A stretch of DNA of 55,197 nucleotides. It comes from Promethearchaeota archaeon. GTDB lineage: Archaea > Asgardarchaeota > Lokiarchaeia > Sigyniarchaeales > Sigyniarchaeaceae. Shown piece by piece: positions 43,718 to 51,545 of this stretch (position 1 is the first letter of the stretch; the number at the start of each line of letters is the position of its first letter). Where the stretch lies: assembly GCA_016932935.1 (NCBI GenBank), contig JAFGBX010000173.1:1-55197 (forward strand), written 5' to 3'. The notes below the pieces were generated by a model. The model did no database searches. It saw only the letters and a program-made list of their open reading frames with translations, and was not told the origin of the DNA. A program made the translations under genes and the position numbers.

Positions 43718-44650
43718 TTGGGAAAAGGTAGAGGGTTCGGGAAGACCATTCTTTTCGGCGATCACTTCGTTGTCTACGGTTTAGAAGGCATTCCTTGCGC
43801 TTTGGGTCAAGTTACAACGGCAGAAGTGAAAAGAATAGAAGGAAAAAAGGATTACGAATTAATAGACAACCGCCAAGCAACACCCGGGTATAAGGAAGAA
43901 AAGAAAGGGGAATACGCGGCGCTCATCGATCGGATTCTCGGGTACCTGAAAGTGGAAGGCCGGGTGCGGATCACGCTCGGTGGTGACCTGGTTCCGGCTT
44001 CGGGCATCGGGGCGAGCGCGGCATGCGCGGTGGCGATCGCACGAGCGGTGAATGACGAATACAACCTCGGGCTTGGCGATGCCGAAATAAACAACGCGGC
44101 CTACGAGGGGGAAGTTGCGGGGAGCGGCACGCCGAGCGGGATAGACAACACGGCCGCGACGTATGGTGGGTTCCTCTTATTCAAGAAGAACCTTGCCGGT
44201 GGCGAGAACAAGATCGAGGTCTTGAGGGTGAAAAAACCCGTGGAGATCGTCCTCGGGAACTCGGGCAAAACGGCACTGACGAAGCAAGTCGTGGACGACG
44301 TGCGGAAATTGAGGAAAGAAACAAACATCGAGCCCATCTTCCACGCTTACGATGCATTAGAGAAGCAAGCCGTCGAAGCGATCAAGAAAGAGAACTGGAA
44401 AGAAGTAGGCATGTTGATGGATAAAAACCAGGAGCTGCTCGAGAAACTAACCGTCTCCGGGAAGGAACTCGAGGAGATGATCGCAGCGGCGCGTGCCGCC
44501 GGGGCGTTCGGGGCGAAGCTGACGGGAACCGGCCGCGGTGGCCTGGTCATCTGCTTGACCCCGGGGAAAGAACTTCAAGACGGGGTCGCGAGGGCCATCG
44601 AAGGGGCGGGATACAAGACGATCAAAACGGTCATCGGGGAACTCGTGTAG
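43718..44650 (+). CDS. mvk: mevalonate kinase
   Basis: This GHMP-superfamily kinase phosphorylates mevalonate at C5. Motif 1 is 'FGKTILFGDHFVVYG', motif 2 the ATP loop 'PASGIGASAACAVAIARA', motif 3 'GAKLTGTGRGGLVICL'. The size of 310 residues fits archaeal mevalonate kinases. The TTG start has a strong GGAGGGGGA 7 bases upstream. The first 250 bases are much richer in A and T than the neighbouring genes (for example 'agaagtgaaaagaatagaag'), suggesting a different codon history. Confidence 0.9.
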   Translation: MGKGRGFGKTILFGDHFVVYGLEGIPCALGQVTTAEVKRIEGKKDYELIDNRQATPGYKEEKKGEYAALIDRILGYLKVEGRVRITLGGDLVPASGIGASAACAVAIARAVNDEYNLGLGDAEINNAAYEGEVAGSGTPSGIDNTAATYGGFLLFKKNLAGGENKIEVLRVKKPVEIVLGNSGKTALTKQVVDDVRKLRKETNIEPIFHAYDALEKQAVEAIKKENWKEVGMLMDKNQELLEKLTVSGKELEEMIAAARAAGAFGAKLTGTGRGGLVICLTPGKELQDGVARAIEGAGYKTIKTVIGELV

Positions 44651-44692
44651 TACGTTTCTATGAAGATCGATTCAAGCGATAGGGGGAGATGG

Positions 44693-45544
44693 ATGCCAAC
44701 CACGGAGAAAAACATCACGATAATCAAGCTCGGGGGGAGTTGTTTTTCTGACAAGAAGGTACCTCGGTCTCTGCACGTGGACGTGATCGACGGCGTGTGC
44801 AAGCAGCTCGAAGGGGCCGGCTTCCCGTTGATCGTCGTGCATGGCGGGGGTTCCTATGGCCACCCCGTCGCGAAGAGGTACGGCATCCACCTCGGCTGGC
44901 AAGAAGGCTTTGGAGACCAGTCAGCAGGGTTTTGCGAGACGCACGAGGCGATGGTCGAGCTGAACCACGCCATCGTCGGCCAGTGCTTGAAGCACGGGAT
45001 CCCCGCCTTCGCCGTGCAGACGTCAGCCGTGTTCCTCCTCGAGGGCGGGGCAGTGAGCTCCGCGCGGCTAGACGCGGTCGACGCGCTGCTCGACCAGGGG
45101 TTGGTGCCCGTCCTCTACGGGGATGCGGTGGTCGACACCTCCCGAGGGTTCGGCATCATGTCGGGCGACGCTATCATCGTGGAGTTGGCAAACAGGCTCA
45201 AGCACCGCGTCGATCGCATCGTGTACCTCATGGACGTCGATGGCTTGTTCGACAAGGATCCGAGGCAAGGCCCCGGTGCGAGGCTGATCCCCGACGTGGT
45301 CATCGAGGGCGGCGAGCTGTTCGTCCCCGGGGAGGCAGGCCCCGCTCGTCTCGAGGACGTCGTGCAGCAAGGGGGCGCGTCGATCGACGTCACGGGGGGG
45401 ATCATCGGGAAGCTGCGGGCGCTCGCCCACCTCGAGGACAAGGAAGTTGCAATAAATCTGATATGCGGCCGCAACCGCTCGTCGCTTGCCGGCTTGATCA
45501 GCGGTGCCCCCGTGCCGTGCACGCGAGTGTCGATCAAGAGGTAA
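44693..45544 (+). CDS. ipk: isopentenyl phosphate kinase
   Basis: An amino-acid-kinase fold enzyme: 'IIKLGGSCFSDKKVPR' near the N terminus, 'VVHGGGSYGHPVAKRYG' with the conserved His that distinguishes isopentenyl phosphate kinase from its relatives, and 'GFGIMSGDAIIVELANRL'. It makes isopentenyl diphosphate, closing the modified archaeal pathway. I start at 'MPTTEKN' because AGGGGGAG is 4 bases upstream; the listed ATG is 11 codons earlier. The next gene starts 17 bases after its stop. Confidence 0.92.
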   Translation: MPTTEKNITIIKLGGSCFSDKKVPRSLHVDVIDGVCKQLEGAGFPLIVVHGGGSYGHPVAKRYGIHLGWQEGFGDQSAGFCETHEAMVELNHAIVGQCLKHGIPAFAVQTSAVFLLEGGAVSSARLDAVDALLDQGLVPVLYGDAVVDTSRGFGIMSGDAIIVELANRLKHRVDRIVYLMDVDGLFDKDPRQGPGARLIPDVVIEGGELFVPGEAGPARLEDVVQQGGASIDVTGGIIGKLRALAHLEDKEVAINLICGRNRSSLAGLISGAPVPCTRVSIKR

Positions 45545-45560
45545 GCAAAAGGCGCATACG

Positions 45561-46652
45561 ATGGTGAACGATCGAAGGCTCAACGAGGACAGGAAGTTGG
45601 ACCACATCAAGTCCATCACGGAAGGCGGGATGCAAGCCTCGCGTAACTGGATGGACGAGGTCTACCTCCACCCCGACGCGGTTCCCGCGGTCGATCCTGC
45701 CGGCGTGGACGCGACCGCCTACTTGTTCGGACGCAAGTTCGACGCGCCCTTCTACGTCGCGGCTATGACCGGCGGGCATCCGAAGACCAAGGGGATCAAC
45801 GAGGTGCTCGCGCGCGCGTGCGCCAAGGCCAACATCCCCATGGGCGTGGGGAGCCAACGAGCCGCCCTGGACAACGAGGATCTCGCCGGCACTTTCAAGG
45901 TCGCGCGGGACGCGTCGGACAAGCTGTTCCTCATCGCCAACATTGGCATGTCACAGATCGTGAAAGCCAAGGAGCCGGTCATCACTGCCAAGAAATGCAT
46001 CGACATGATCAATGCGGACGCCATAGCAATCCACTTCAACAAGCTCCAGGAACTCGTGCAACCTGAAGGCGATCGGAACTTCACGAAGATAATGGACATC
46101 ATAGAGGCTATCGAAGACGGGCTCAAGATCCCGGTCATCGTCAAGGAAGTGGGCATGGGTTTCTCCCGCTCGGACTACGAGATCTTGCGCAACTACCGCG
46201 TCGCCGCCGTCGACACGGGCGGGTTCGGCGGCACGAACTTCTCGCTGGTGGAGGCAGTGCGGGTCGACGAGGACTCCTACCCGTACACCCGGAACCTCGG
46301 CAAGACGTTCCAGGACTGCGGGACGCCCACGCCCATCTCGGTCATGCTCGCGAAGAAGTACACGGGACTGCCCATCTTGGCCACGGGGGGGATCCGCACG
46401 GGCCTGGACGTCGTGAAAGCGCTCTGCCTAGGTGCGGATATGGCGGGGCTCGCCTACCCGTTCCTCATCGCTGCGCTGAACGACGTGAACGTGAGCGGGG
46501 GAAACCAGTCCAATGACGCGTGCACGAGGGAGATGGAGACGATCAAGGCGGAGATCAAGACGGCGATGTGCTTGCTCAACGCGAAACGCGTCGGCGACCT
46601 CGACGATTCCCAAGTGCACGTGTCTGCCGATCTATCCCGATGGATCGAATAG
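45561..46652 (+). CDS. fni: isopentenyl-diphosphate delta-isomerase, type 2 (FMN)
   Basis: The 363-residue enzyme interconverts IPP and DMAPP using FMN. Features are 'RKLDHIKSI', 'FYVAAMTGGHPKTKGINEVLARA', 'MGVGSQRAAL', 'AIHFNKLQELVQPEGDRNF', 'VDTGGFGGTNF' and 'LATGGIRTGLDVVKALCLGADMAGLAYP', all characteristic of the type 2 isomerase. The upstream-extended ORF start lies inside the kinase gene, so the ATG 'MVNDRRLNE' with AAAAGG is used. It ends the mevalonate run. Confidence 0.95.
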   Translation: MVNDRRLNEDRKLDHIKSITEGGMQASRNWMDEVYLHPDAVPAVDPAGVDATAYLFGRKFDAPFYVAAMTGGHPKTKGINEVLARACAKANIPMGVGSQRAALDNEDLAGTFKVARDASDKLFLIANIGMSQIVKAKEPVITAKKCIDMINADAIAIHFNKLQELVQPEGDRNFTKIMDIIEAIEDGLKIPVIVKEVGMGFSRSDYEILRNYRVAAVDTGGFGGTNFSLVEAVRVDEDSYPYTRNLGKTFQDCGTPTPISVMLAKKYTGLPILATGGIRTGLDVVKALCLGADMAGLAYPFLIAALNDVNVSGGNQSNDACTREMETIKAEIKTAMCLLNAKRVGDLDDSQVHVSADLSRWIE

Positions 46653-46659
46653 CATAAAT
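46653..46659 (+). promoter_or_regulatory. possible TATA box for the roadblock-GTPase gene
   Basis: CATAAAT follows the isomerase stop directly. A transcript starting about 25 bases later would have a short leader before the GTG start at 46706. Confidence 0.35.
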
Positions 46660-46705
46660 GGGTGAAGGGCATTATTCGATCACGAATTACCGCCGGGAGA
46701 GCGCC

Positions 46706-48307
46706 GTGATCTCATCTTCAAAGGATCATACCACCGAGGAGTCCATCAAGATCCTCTTCTCGAACTTCGTGCGGAGCGTCCCCGACACCCAGGCCATCGT
46801 CGCGCTCGACGGGGAGAAGGATACCATCATCGCATCCCAGGTCCAGGAGGGCGAATCGGAATCCTCCTTCAAGGCGGTTTCGGGGTCGATCAAGAACGTC
46901 CTGGACAGGCTGACGAGGGAGCTGGTCACGAGCTCGGGCCCCGTCTCGTTCTTCGACACCGACCAGAACCGCTTGATATTCATCAAGGTCAAGAACGTCG
47001 TGCTGAGCGTCGCCCTGAAGGTCGACGGCTCGGTCGACGCGGCGCTCCCCTATGCCTACCTGACCGCCGAGAAGGTACGCAACATCACGGAAGGGCGCGA
47101 CGTCGAGCTGGACATCCCGCTCATCAAGGTGATCACCGACGAGGAGGAGCAGAAGATGCTCCGCGATCACTTCTTCGAGCTCCGGTCTAGCAGTGGCAAC
47201 TTCAGCTTCAAGGTCATCGTGATCGGCGATCAAAACGTGGGCAAGACGAGCCTCATATTGCGCCACGCCGAGAACAAGTTCAAGGAGAATTACCTGCCCA
47301 CGCTTGGCGTCAGCATCACCACCAATTCCATTGACCTTCCGTTACGAAAGGCAAGGGTCAACTTTTCGATTTGGGATTTTGGCGGGCAACAGTACTTCAG
47401 GCGCGTGCGTTTGAGTTATTACGCAGGCTGCCAGGCTTGTATAATTGTGTTTGACATCACGAACAAGGAATCCTTCGAAAACGTCATGAAATGGGACGAG
47501 GAACGAAAGCGATTCGCCGGTGGCGACATCCCCACCATACTCCTGGCCAACAAGAGCGACCTGGCAGCAAACAGGGTGGTCTCCGAGCAAGCGATCGTCG
47601 AACTAGCGAACTCCCACGGGTTCACCTATTTCGAGACGTCGGCGCTCACCGGATCCAACGTCCCCGACGCGTTCAACCTCCTCGCTTACAAGCTCGTGGA
47701 TCACGAAGCGAAGAAGGTGGAGGAGAAGGAGCTCCAGGGCTTGAAGGAGGAGGTCAAGGCCGGCATCATCGAGGCCGGGGGCAACCTGCGGTTCGGCCTC
47801 GTCAAGACGAAGTCCTTGTTCGACCCAATCTTGCAAGTCTTCCTCGAGATGGACCGCTCGCCCACCCTCGAAACCGCGACCATGGCGAAGACCTACACGT
47901 TCAGCTTCGGCATGACCCTCGTCGTGATCGAGGTTTCCGATAAGGAGTACTTCTACAAGCAAGTCGAGCTGATGAAGGACTTGGACGGCGTGCTCGGGTT
48001 CATCGATGCCCGCAAGTTGAAGAGCCCGGACGAGATGGCCAAGTTCGCGCAGTTCCTCAAGCTTTTATTCCAGTCTGCGAAGAAAGAAACGTTCACCGGC
48101 TCGATCGGCATCCTCTGCGAGAAGGAGAGGTATTCCGAGCTCCTATCCAAGCTGGATCTGTCGCCCGTCCTCGGCACGAGCCAGAACGCTCGCAAGTCCG
48201 TGTTCTTTTACAACCTGACCGATAATTACCTGCTCGAGATCATGGACAACTTGCGCATGCTGTTCCAAGCGCTGGACTTCGGGACGCTCGATTCCAGCGA
48301 TATGTGA
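46706..48307 (+). CDS. roadblock-GTPase multidomain protein
   Basis: I start at GTG ('MISSSKDHTTEESIK'), with GGGAGA 5 bases upstream, rather than the ATG listed 16 codons earlier. Residues about 10-110 look like a roadblock/LC7 domain ('ESIKILFSNFVRSVPDTQAIVALDGEKDTIIASQ'). Residues about 168-345 are a Ras-like GTPase: 'VIGDQNVGKTSL', 'YLPTLGVSI', 'WDFGGQQ' (Gln-Gln instead of Gln-Glu), 'NKSD' and 'ETSAL'. The last 180 residues ('GGNLRFGLVKTKSLFDPILQVFLEMD', 'GVLGFIDARKLKSPDEM') are a third domain I cannot name. Roadblock and GTPase proteins in Asgard archaea are thought to relate to Rag/Ragulator-type and trafficking systems. Confidence 0.88.
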   Translation: MISSSKDHTTEESIKILFSNFVRSVPDTQAIVALDGEKDTIIASQVQEGESESSFKAVSGSIKNVLDRLTRELVTSSGPVSFFDTDQNRLIFIKVKNVVLSVALKVDGSVDAALPYAYLTAEKVRNITEGRDVELDIPLIKVITDEEEQKMLRDHFFELRSSSGNFSFKVIVIGDQNVGKTSLILRHAENKFKENYLPTLGVSITTNSIDLPLRKARVNFSIWDFGGQQYFRRVRLSYYAGCQACIIVFDITNKESFENVMKWDEERKRFAGGDIPTILLANKSDLAANRVVSEQAIVELANSHGFTYFETSALTGSNVPDAFNLLAYKLVDHEAKKVEEKELQGLKEEVKAGIIEAGGNLRFGLVKTKSLFDPILQVFLEMDRSPTLETATMAKTYTFSFGMTLVVIEVSDKEYFYKQVELMKDLDGVLGFIDARKLKSPDEMAKFAQFLKLLFQSAKKETFTGSIGILCEKERYSELLSKLDLSPVLGTSQNARKSVFFYNLTDNYLLEIMDNLRMLFQALDFGTLDSSDM

Positions 48308-48508
48308 GCCGTCTGACTATATCGCGGGATGCCAGGTAGCGCGCGCCCCGTGGTGCATCGGTGGCACCGGCCGCATAGAGGGATTGATGCCCATCACGGA
48401 AAGCATTTATGGGCTTTGGTCAACTTGTACTCACACCACGATGCCTAAGCCGACGATCACCGCGTGATGGCATCGCGAACGGACGAAACATGGGGACATT
48501 GCTAACCA

Positions 48509-49954
48509 ATGAAGACTGTGCTGGTTGCGCCGAAAACCGTGAGCTTTGAGACAGGAGCCGACGACTTCCTGACGACAAGGTACATGCATCCACTCGGCCT
48601 CATATCGTTGGCCACCTACGCCAAGCAACATGGCCACGAGGTCACGATCATCGATCAAGGCGTTTTGAACCTAACCAACGAGAAGCTCGTCGAGCGCGTG
48701 AAGAAGCTCGATCCTGATGTCGTCGGGATCGGTGCCTTGAGTAAATCGATAAGCAACGCAAAGGCCGTCGCGTTCGACTTGAAAACGTGGAACCCGAACT
48801 TGAAGATCGTGTTCGGGAACTACATGGCCACCTTCTCCGCGCGGCACATGCTCGAGAACTACCCCTGGCTCGATGCGTGCGTGCGGGGCGAGGGCGAGGT
48901 CTCCTTCAAGGAGCTCCTCGATGCATGGGACGGACGGCGCCCGATCGAGGACGTGACCGGGGTCTCGTTTAAAGCGGGCGGCCGCATCAAGGACAACCCC
49001 GATCGAGCATTGATCATGGATCTCGACACGCTCCCCATGCCTGACCGTTCCATGGTATCTCACATGTTCAAGGACGAGATCCTCGGGATAAAGACGGAGG
49101 ATTACAAAGGTACCTCGATGTATTTTTCTCGAGGATGCCCGTATGCGTGTACATTCTGCGCCTGTCGGATGTTCACACATGGTACATATCGCGTTCGTTC
49201 CGTGGACAAGTTCATGAACGAACTGTGTGAAGTCGAGAGTATGGGCATAAAGCGGGTCATCCTGGTCGACGACAACTTCACGTTGAGGCGCAAGCTGGTC
49301 ATCAAGCTCTGCGAGGGCATCAAGAAGGAGAAGCTGGACATCTTCTTCTCTACCGAGGGCCGGGTCAACCAGAGCGATTACACGATGCTCCGGGAGATGA
49401 AGCTCGCCGGGGTCTCGACCCTTTTCTTCGGGTTCGAGAGCGGCGTGCAGCGCATTCTGGACTATTACAACAAGCAGATCACGCCCGACATGAGCCGGGT
49501 CGCTATAAAACATGCCCGGAAGGCAGGAATCGATGCCATCATCGGCACTTTCATAGTCGGGGGGTACGACGAGACGTACGAAGAAGTGAACCAGACGATC
49601 AACTTCATCAAGTCGGTGGACATCGACTTCCCCCAACTCGTCGTCGCACGCGCATTTCCAGGAACTCCCATCTACAATGACCTTGTCCAACGCAAGCTGC
49701 TCGACGACACAAAATATTGGGAAGCGGGCGTCGACGTCATCGACTTGCCCGGTTCGTTCATGAAGCGGCAAGGGCTCAAGAGGCTGGTCGACGAGCGCTA
49801 CAAGGGAGTCTTCTTCCGGCCGGCATACATCGCCCGGGCCTTCTACAGGAACTTTGCGAGCAAGTTCCGCCGCGGCATCGTGAACCATTACTTGAACCCG
49901 AAGGAGTTCCGCAGGCTGCCGAGCCTGTTCAAGGGCGCGATCGACGTGTTCTGA
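48509..49954 (+). CDS. B12-binding-type radical SAM protein
   Basis: The 481-residue protein opens with an N-terminal cobalamin-binding-like domain ('MHPLGLISLATYAKQHGHEVTIIDQG', 'PDVVGIGALSKSISNAKAVA', 'RGEGEVSFKELLDAW'). The radical SAM domain then has Cys210, Cys214 and Cys217 ('CPYACTFC') and 'VDDNFTLRRKLVIKLC', 'FFGFESGVQRILDYYNK'. The C-terminal 100 residues are basic and may bind membrane ('FRPAYIARAFYRNFASKFRRG'). Members of this superfamily methylate or cyclise lipids and cofactors. The gene begins 200 bases after the GTPase gene, near the mevalonate run; a lipid role is possible, not shown. Confidence 0.85.
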   Translation: MKTVLVAPKTVSFETGADDFLTTRYMHPLGLISLATYAKQHGHEVTIIDQGVLNLTNEKLVERVKKLDPDVVGIGALSKSISNAKAVAFDLKTWNPNLKIVFGNYMATFSARHMLENYPWLDACVRGEGEVSFKELLDAWDGRRPIEDVTGVSFKAGGRIKDNPDRALIMDLDTLPMPDRSMVSHMFKDEILGIKTEDYKGTSMYFSRGCPYACTFCACRMFTHGTYRVRSVDKFMNELCEVESMGIKRVILVDDNFTLRRKLVIKLCEGIKKEKLDIFFSTEGRVNQSDYTMLREMKLAGVSTLFFGFESGVQRILDYYNKQITPDMSRVAIKHARKAGIDAIIGTFIVGGYDETYEEVNQTINFIKSVDIDFPQLVVARAFPGTPIYNDLVQRKLLDDTKYWEAGVDVIDLPGSFMKRQGLKRLVDERYKGVFFRPAYIARAFYRNFASKFRRGIVNHYLNPKEFRRLPSLFKGAIDVF

Positions 49955-49984
49955 TTAAAAGCGGGTACTGGTCCATTGCCGATT

Positions 49985-50302
49985 TCAACCGATTTCGATG
50001 CCCTCTGTCATGGCGCTGCTAATCGTGCCTTTTTGGCCGCTTTTAATCTTGAATTCCTTCGGCGTGTAGCAGATGGGCTCGAGTTCTAGTGGATAACCGT
50101 CCCAAAAGTCAAGAACCAAGGCTATTCTTTCTGAAAATCTCATATCGGAGAAATATTCGGAGATAACGATAATATCATAATCGCTGTTTCGGAAATTATC
50201 ACCTCTTGCCCTGCTTCCAAATAGAATGATCCGATCGATGGGAAGCTTTTCCTTTATTCGGCTAGCGAATTCTCGAATTCTTCCATCCGGTTCTTTACCC
50301 AT
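49985..50302 (-). CDS. minimal nucleotidyltransferase (MNT antitoxin)
   Basis: The 105-residue protein has the active site 'IILFGSRARGDNFRNSDYDIIVI' (G-S-x9-D-x-D) of minimal nucleotidyltransferases. It overlaps the end of the upstream HEPN gene by 49 bases in another frame. In such pairs the MNT protein modifies and silences the HEPN toxin. The DNA is AT-richer than its surroundings. Confidence 0.85.
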   Translation of the reverse strand: MGKEPDGRIREFASRIKEKLPIDRIILFGSRARGDNFRNSDYDIIVISEYFSDMRFSERIALVLDFWDGYPLELEPICYTPKEFKIKSGQKGTISSAMTEGIEIG

Positions 50303-50655
50303 AATATCACCCTTCTCGCAGTAGTCAGATAATGTTCTCCGATTACTTCGTCATAATTTTCAGCTGGAATCCCGTTTGCAATATCTGGATAACGTGAGAT
50401 CATGTATTCGGGATTCAATTCTCTTATACCGGTCATTAATTCCCGCGGGATGCCCAATTCATTTGCCAAGTAGATTAACGAATGGCTCTTGGCGCTTTCG
50501 TTCTTGATTAGAAGGTAAAGCCCTTTCATGGCCTTTTCCGATGCTTGATGGGAATAAAACGCGACGCCGTCGAAGTATTCAGCCTTTTGGAGGACATCTG
50601 CCTTCTTGTAGTCGGCTTCTGCCTGTGAGATCCAGTCTGTTACTTCCCGACGCAT
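50254..50655 (-). CDS. HEPN-domain protein (toxin)
   Basis: The 133-residue protein is a HEPN domain: 'ISQAEADYKKADVLQKAEYFDGVAFYSHQASEKAMKGLYLLI' and 'KSHSLIYLANELGI'. The C-terminal helix 'HYLTTARRVILWVKNRMEEF' is typical. It is the upstream gene of the HEPN-first operon, the reverse of the order seen at 14.7-15.6 kb. No close similarity of the two HEPN proteins is apparent. Confidence 0.85.
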   Translation of the reverse strand: MRREVTDWISQAEADYKKADVLQKAEYFDGVAFYSHQASEKAMKGLYLLIKNESAKSHSLIYLANELGIPRELMTGIRELNPEYMISRYPDIANGIPAENYDEVIGEHYLTTARRVILWVKNRMEEFENSLAE

Positions 50656-50925
50656 ATGGATGATATAGGAATTTCAACATTTATGTTCGACGGCGTTAGG
50701 ATTATGGTTTCTATCATCGATTATTATACCGGCCTTGTGGGCTTGAGACGATGACGGAGCGCAGCGGAGTGACGGGCACAAGTAGACGTTTGCAGCGTTT
50801 GCGGGCTCCTACGAGCCGTCACCACGCGTTGATCGATTGCATTCACCAAAGGCAAGCCACGGTTCTTCGCGGACTTGAGCGATGCTCGAGCAAGTAGCCC
50901 CGGCGCGATCAGGCTTCTCTATGGC

Positions 50926-51357
50926 ATGACCGTGGATTACCAGATCCTTCACACGCCAGGTACTGAAATCACGAGCCCGGCGAGTTTCGAGATGCAGATC
51001 ACGGTCAACGGGCAGGTTTTCACGCTTCGCGGTGATTACCATGAACAAGGTTTCGCTGGTACGAATAAACATGCCCGGATAGCGTCTATCTCGCATCCTG
51101 GTGGCCAGATAAGCCTCTTGACGGATCCGATCTATGCCACGACCGGCGCGGACATATTAGAGCCATTCATGGAGCTTGCCCGCGTAAAACTTGAGATCAC
51201 GGGGCTTTCGGTGCGAAAGGACATCGATCCGACTCGAGACGCAGGATTGAATATCTCCCCCGTTCCCATCTGGCACTTCACGGTTCAGCAGCCCATCAGC
51301 TATGTCGACGAGCAAGGCTTGTTGGCCTCTTTCACTATGGCGGAGTCGTTCGAATAG
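50926..51357 (+). CDS. hypothetical beta-rich protein
   Basis: I do not recognise this protein. From the ATG 'MTVDYQILHTPGTE' it is 143 residues; the listed TTG start is 17 codons upstream. It is predicted mostly beta-strand with alternating hydrophobic residues ('SPASFEMQITVNGQVFTLRGDY', 'LARVKLEITGLSVRKDI') and lacks signal peptide or membrane helix. It stops just before a WD40-like relic. Confidence 0.5.
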   Translation: MTVDYQILHTPGTEITSPASFEMQITVNGQVFTLRGDYHEQGFAGTNKHARIASISHPGGQISLLTDPIYATTGADILEPFMELARVKLEITGLSVRKDIDPTRDAGLNISPVPIWHFTVQQPISYVDEQGLLASFTMAESFE

Positions 51358-51359
51358 AG

Positions 51360-51506
51360 AAAAAGATCGGCAAGATCGAAAAGCCAAGGGACGCGGGGGA
51401 TATAACCGATGCGGTGTTTTCACCCGATGGCCGATTTCTCGCAATCGCGTCGTCCAGCCCGACCGTGCACGTTTTTTCGCTAGGTCTCCGACCAAAGGTC
51501 AAGGTT
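51360..51506 (+). pseudogene. isolated WD40-like repeat relic
   Basis: In the frame running into gltX, this stretch reads one WD40-type repeat: 'ITDAVFSPDGRFLAIASSSPTVHVFSLG'. It lies before the gltX ATG and after the hypothetical gene's stop, with no start of its own. A single blade cannot fold alone, so it looks like the remains of a propeller gene. Confidence 0.5.
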
Positions 51507-51545
51507 TTCTGTCTCGATGCCTTTAACAGACGTGGCGACGCGGAC

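Noticed and set aside
48308-48508. additional small gene between the roadblock-GTPase and radical SAM genes
   Set aside because: No frame is both long enough and compositionally convincing; an A/T-rich 'catttatgg' suggests only a promoter.
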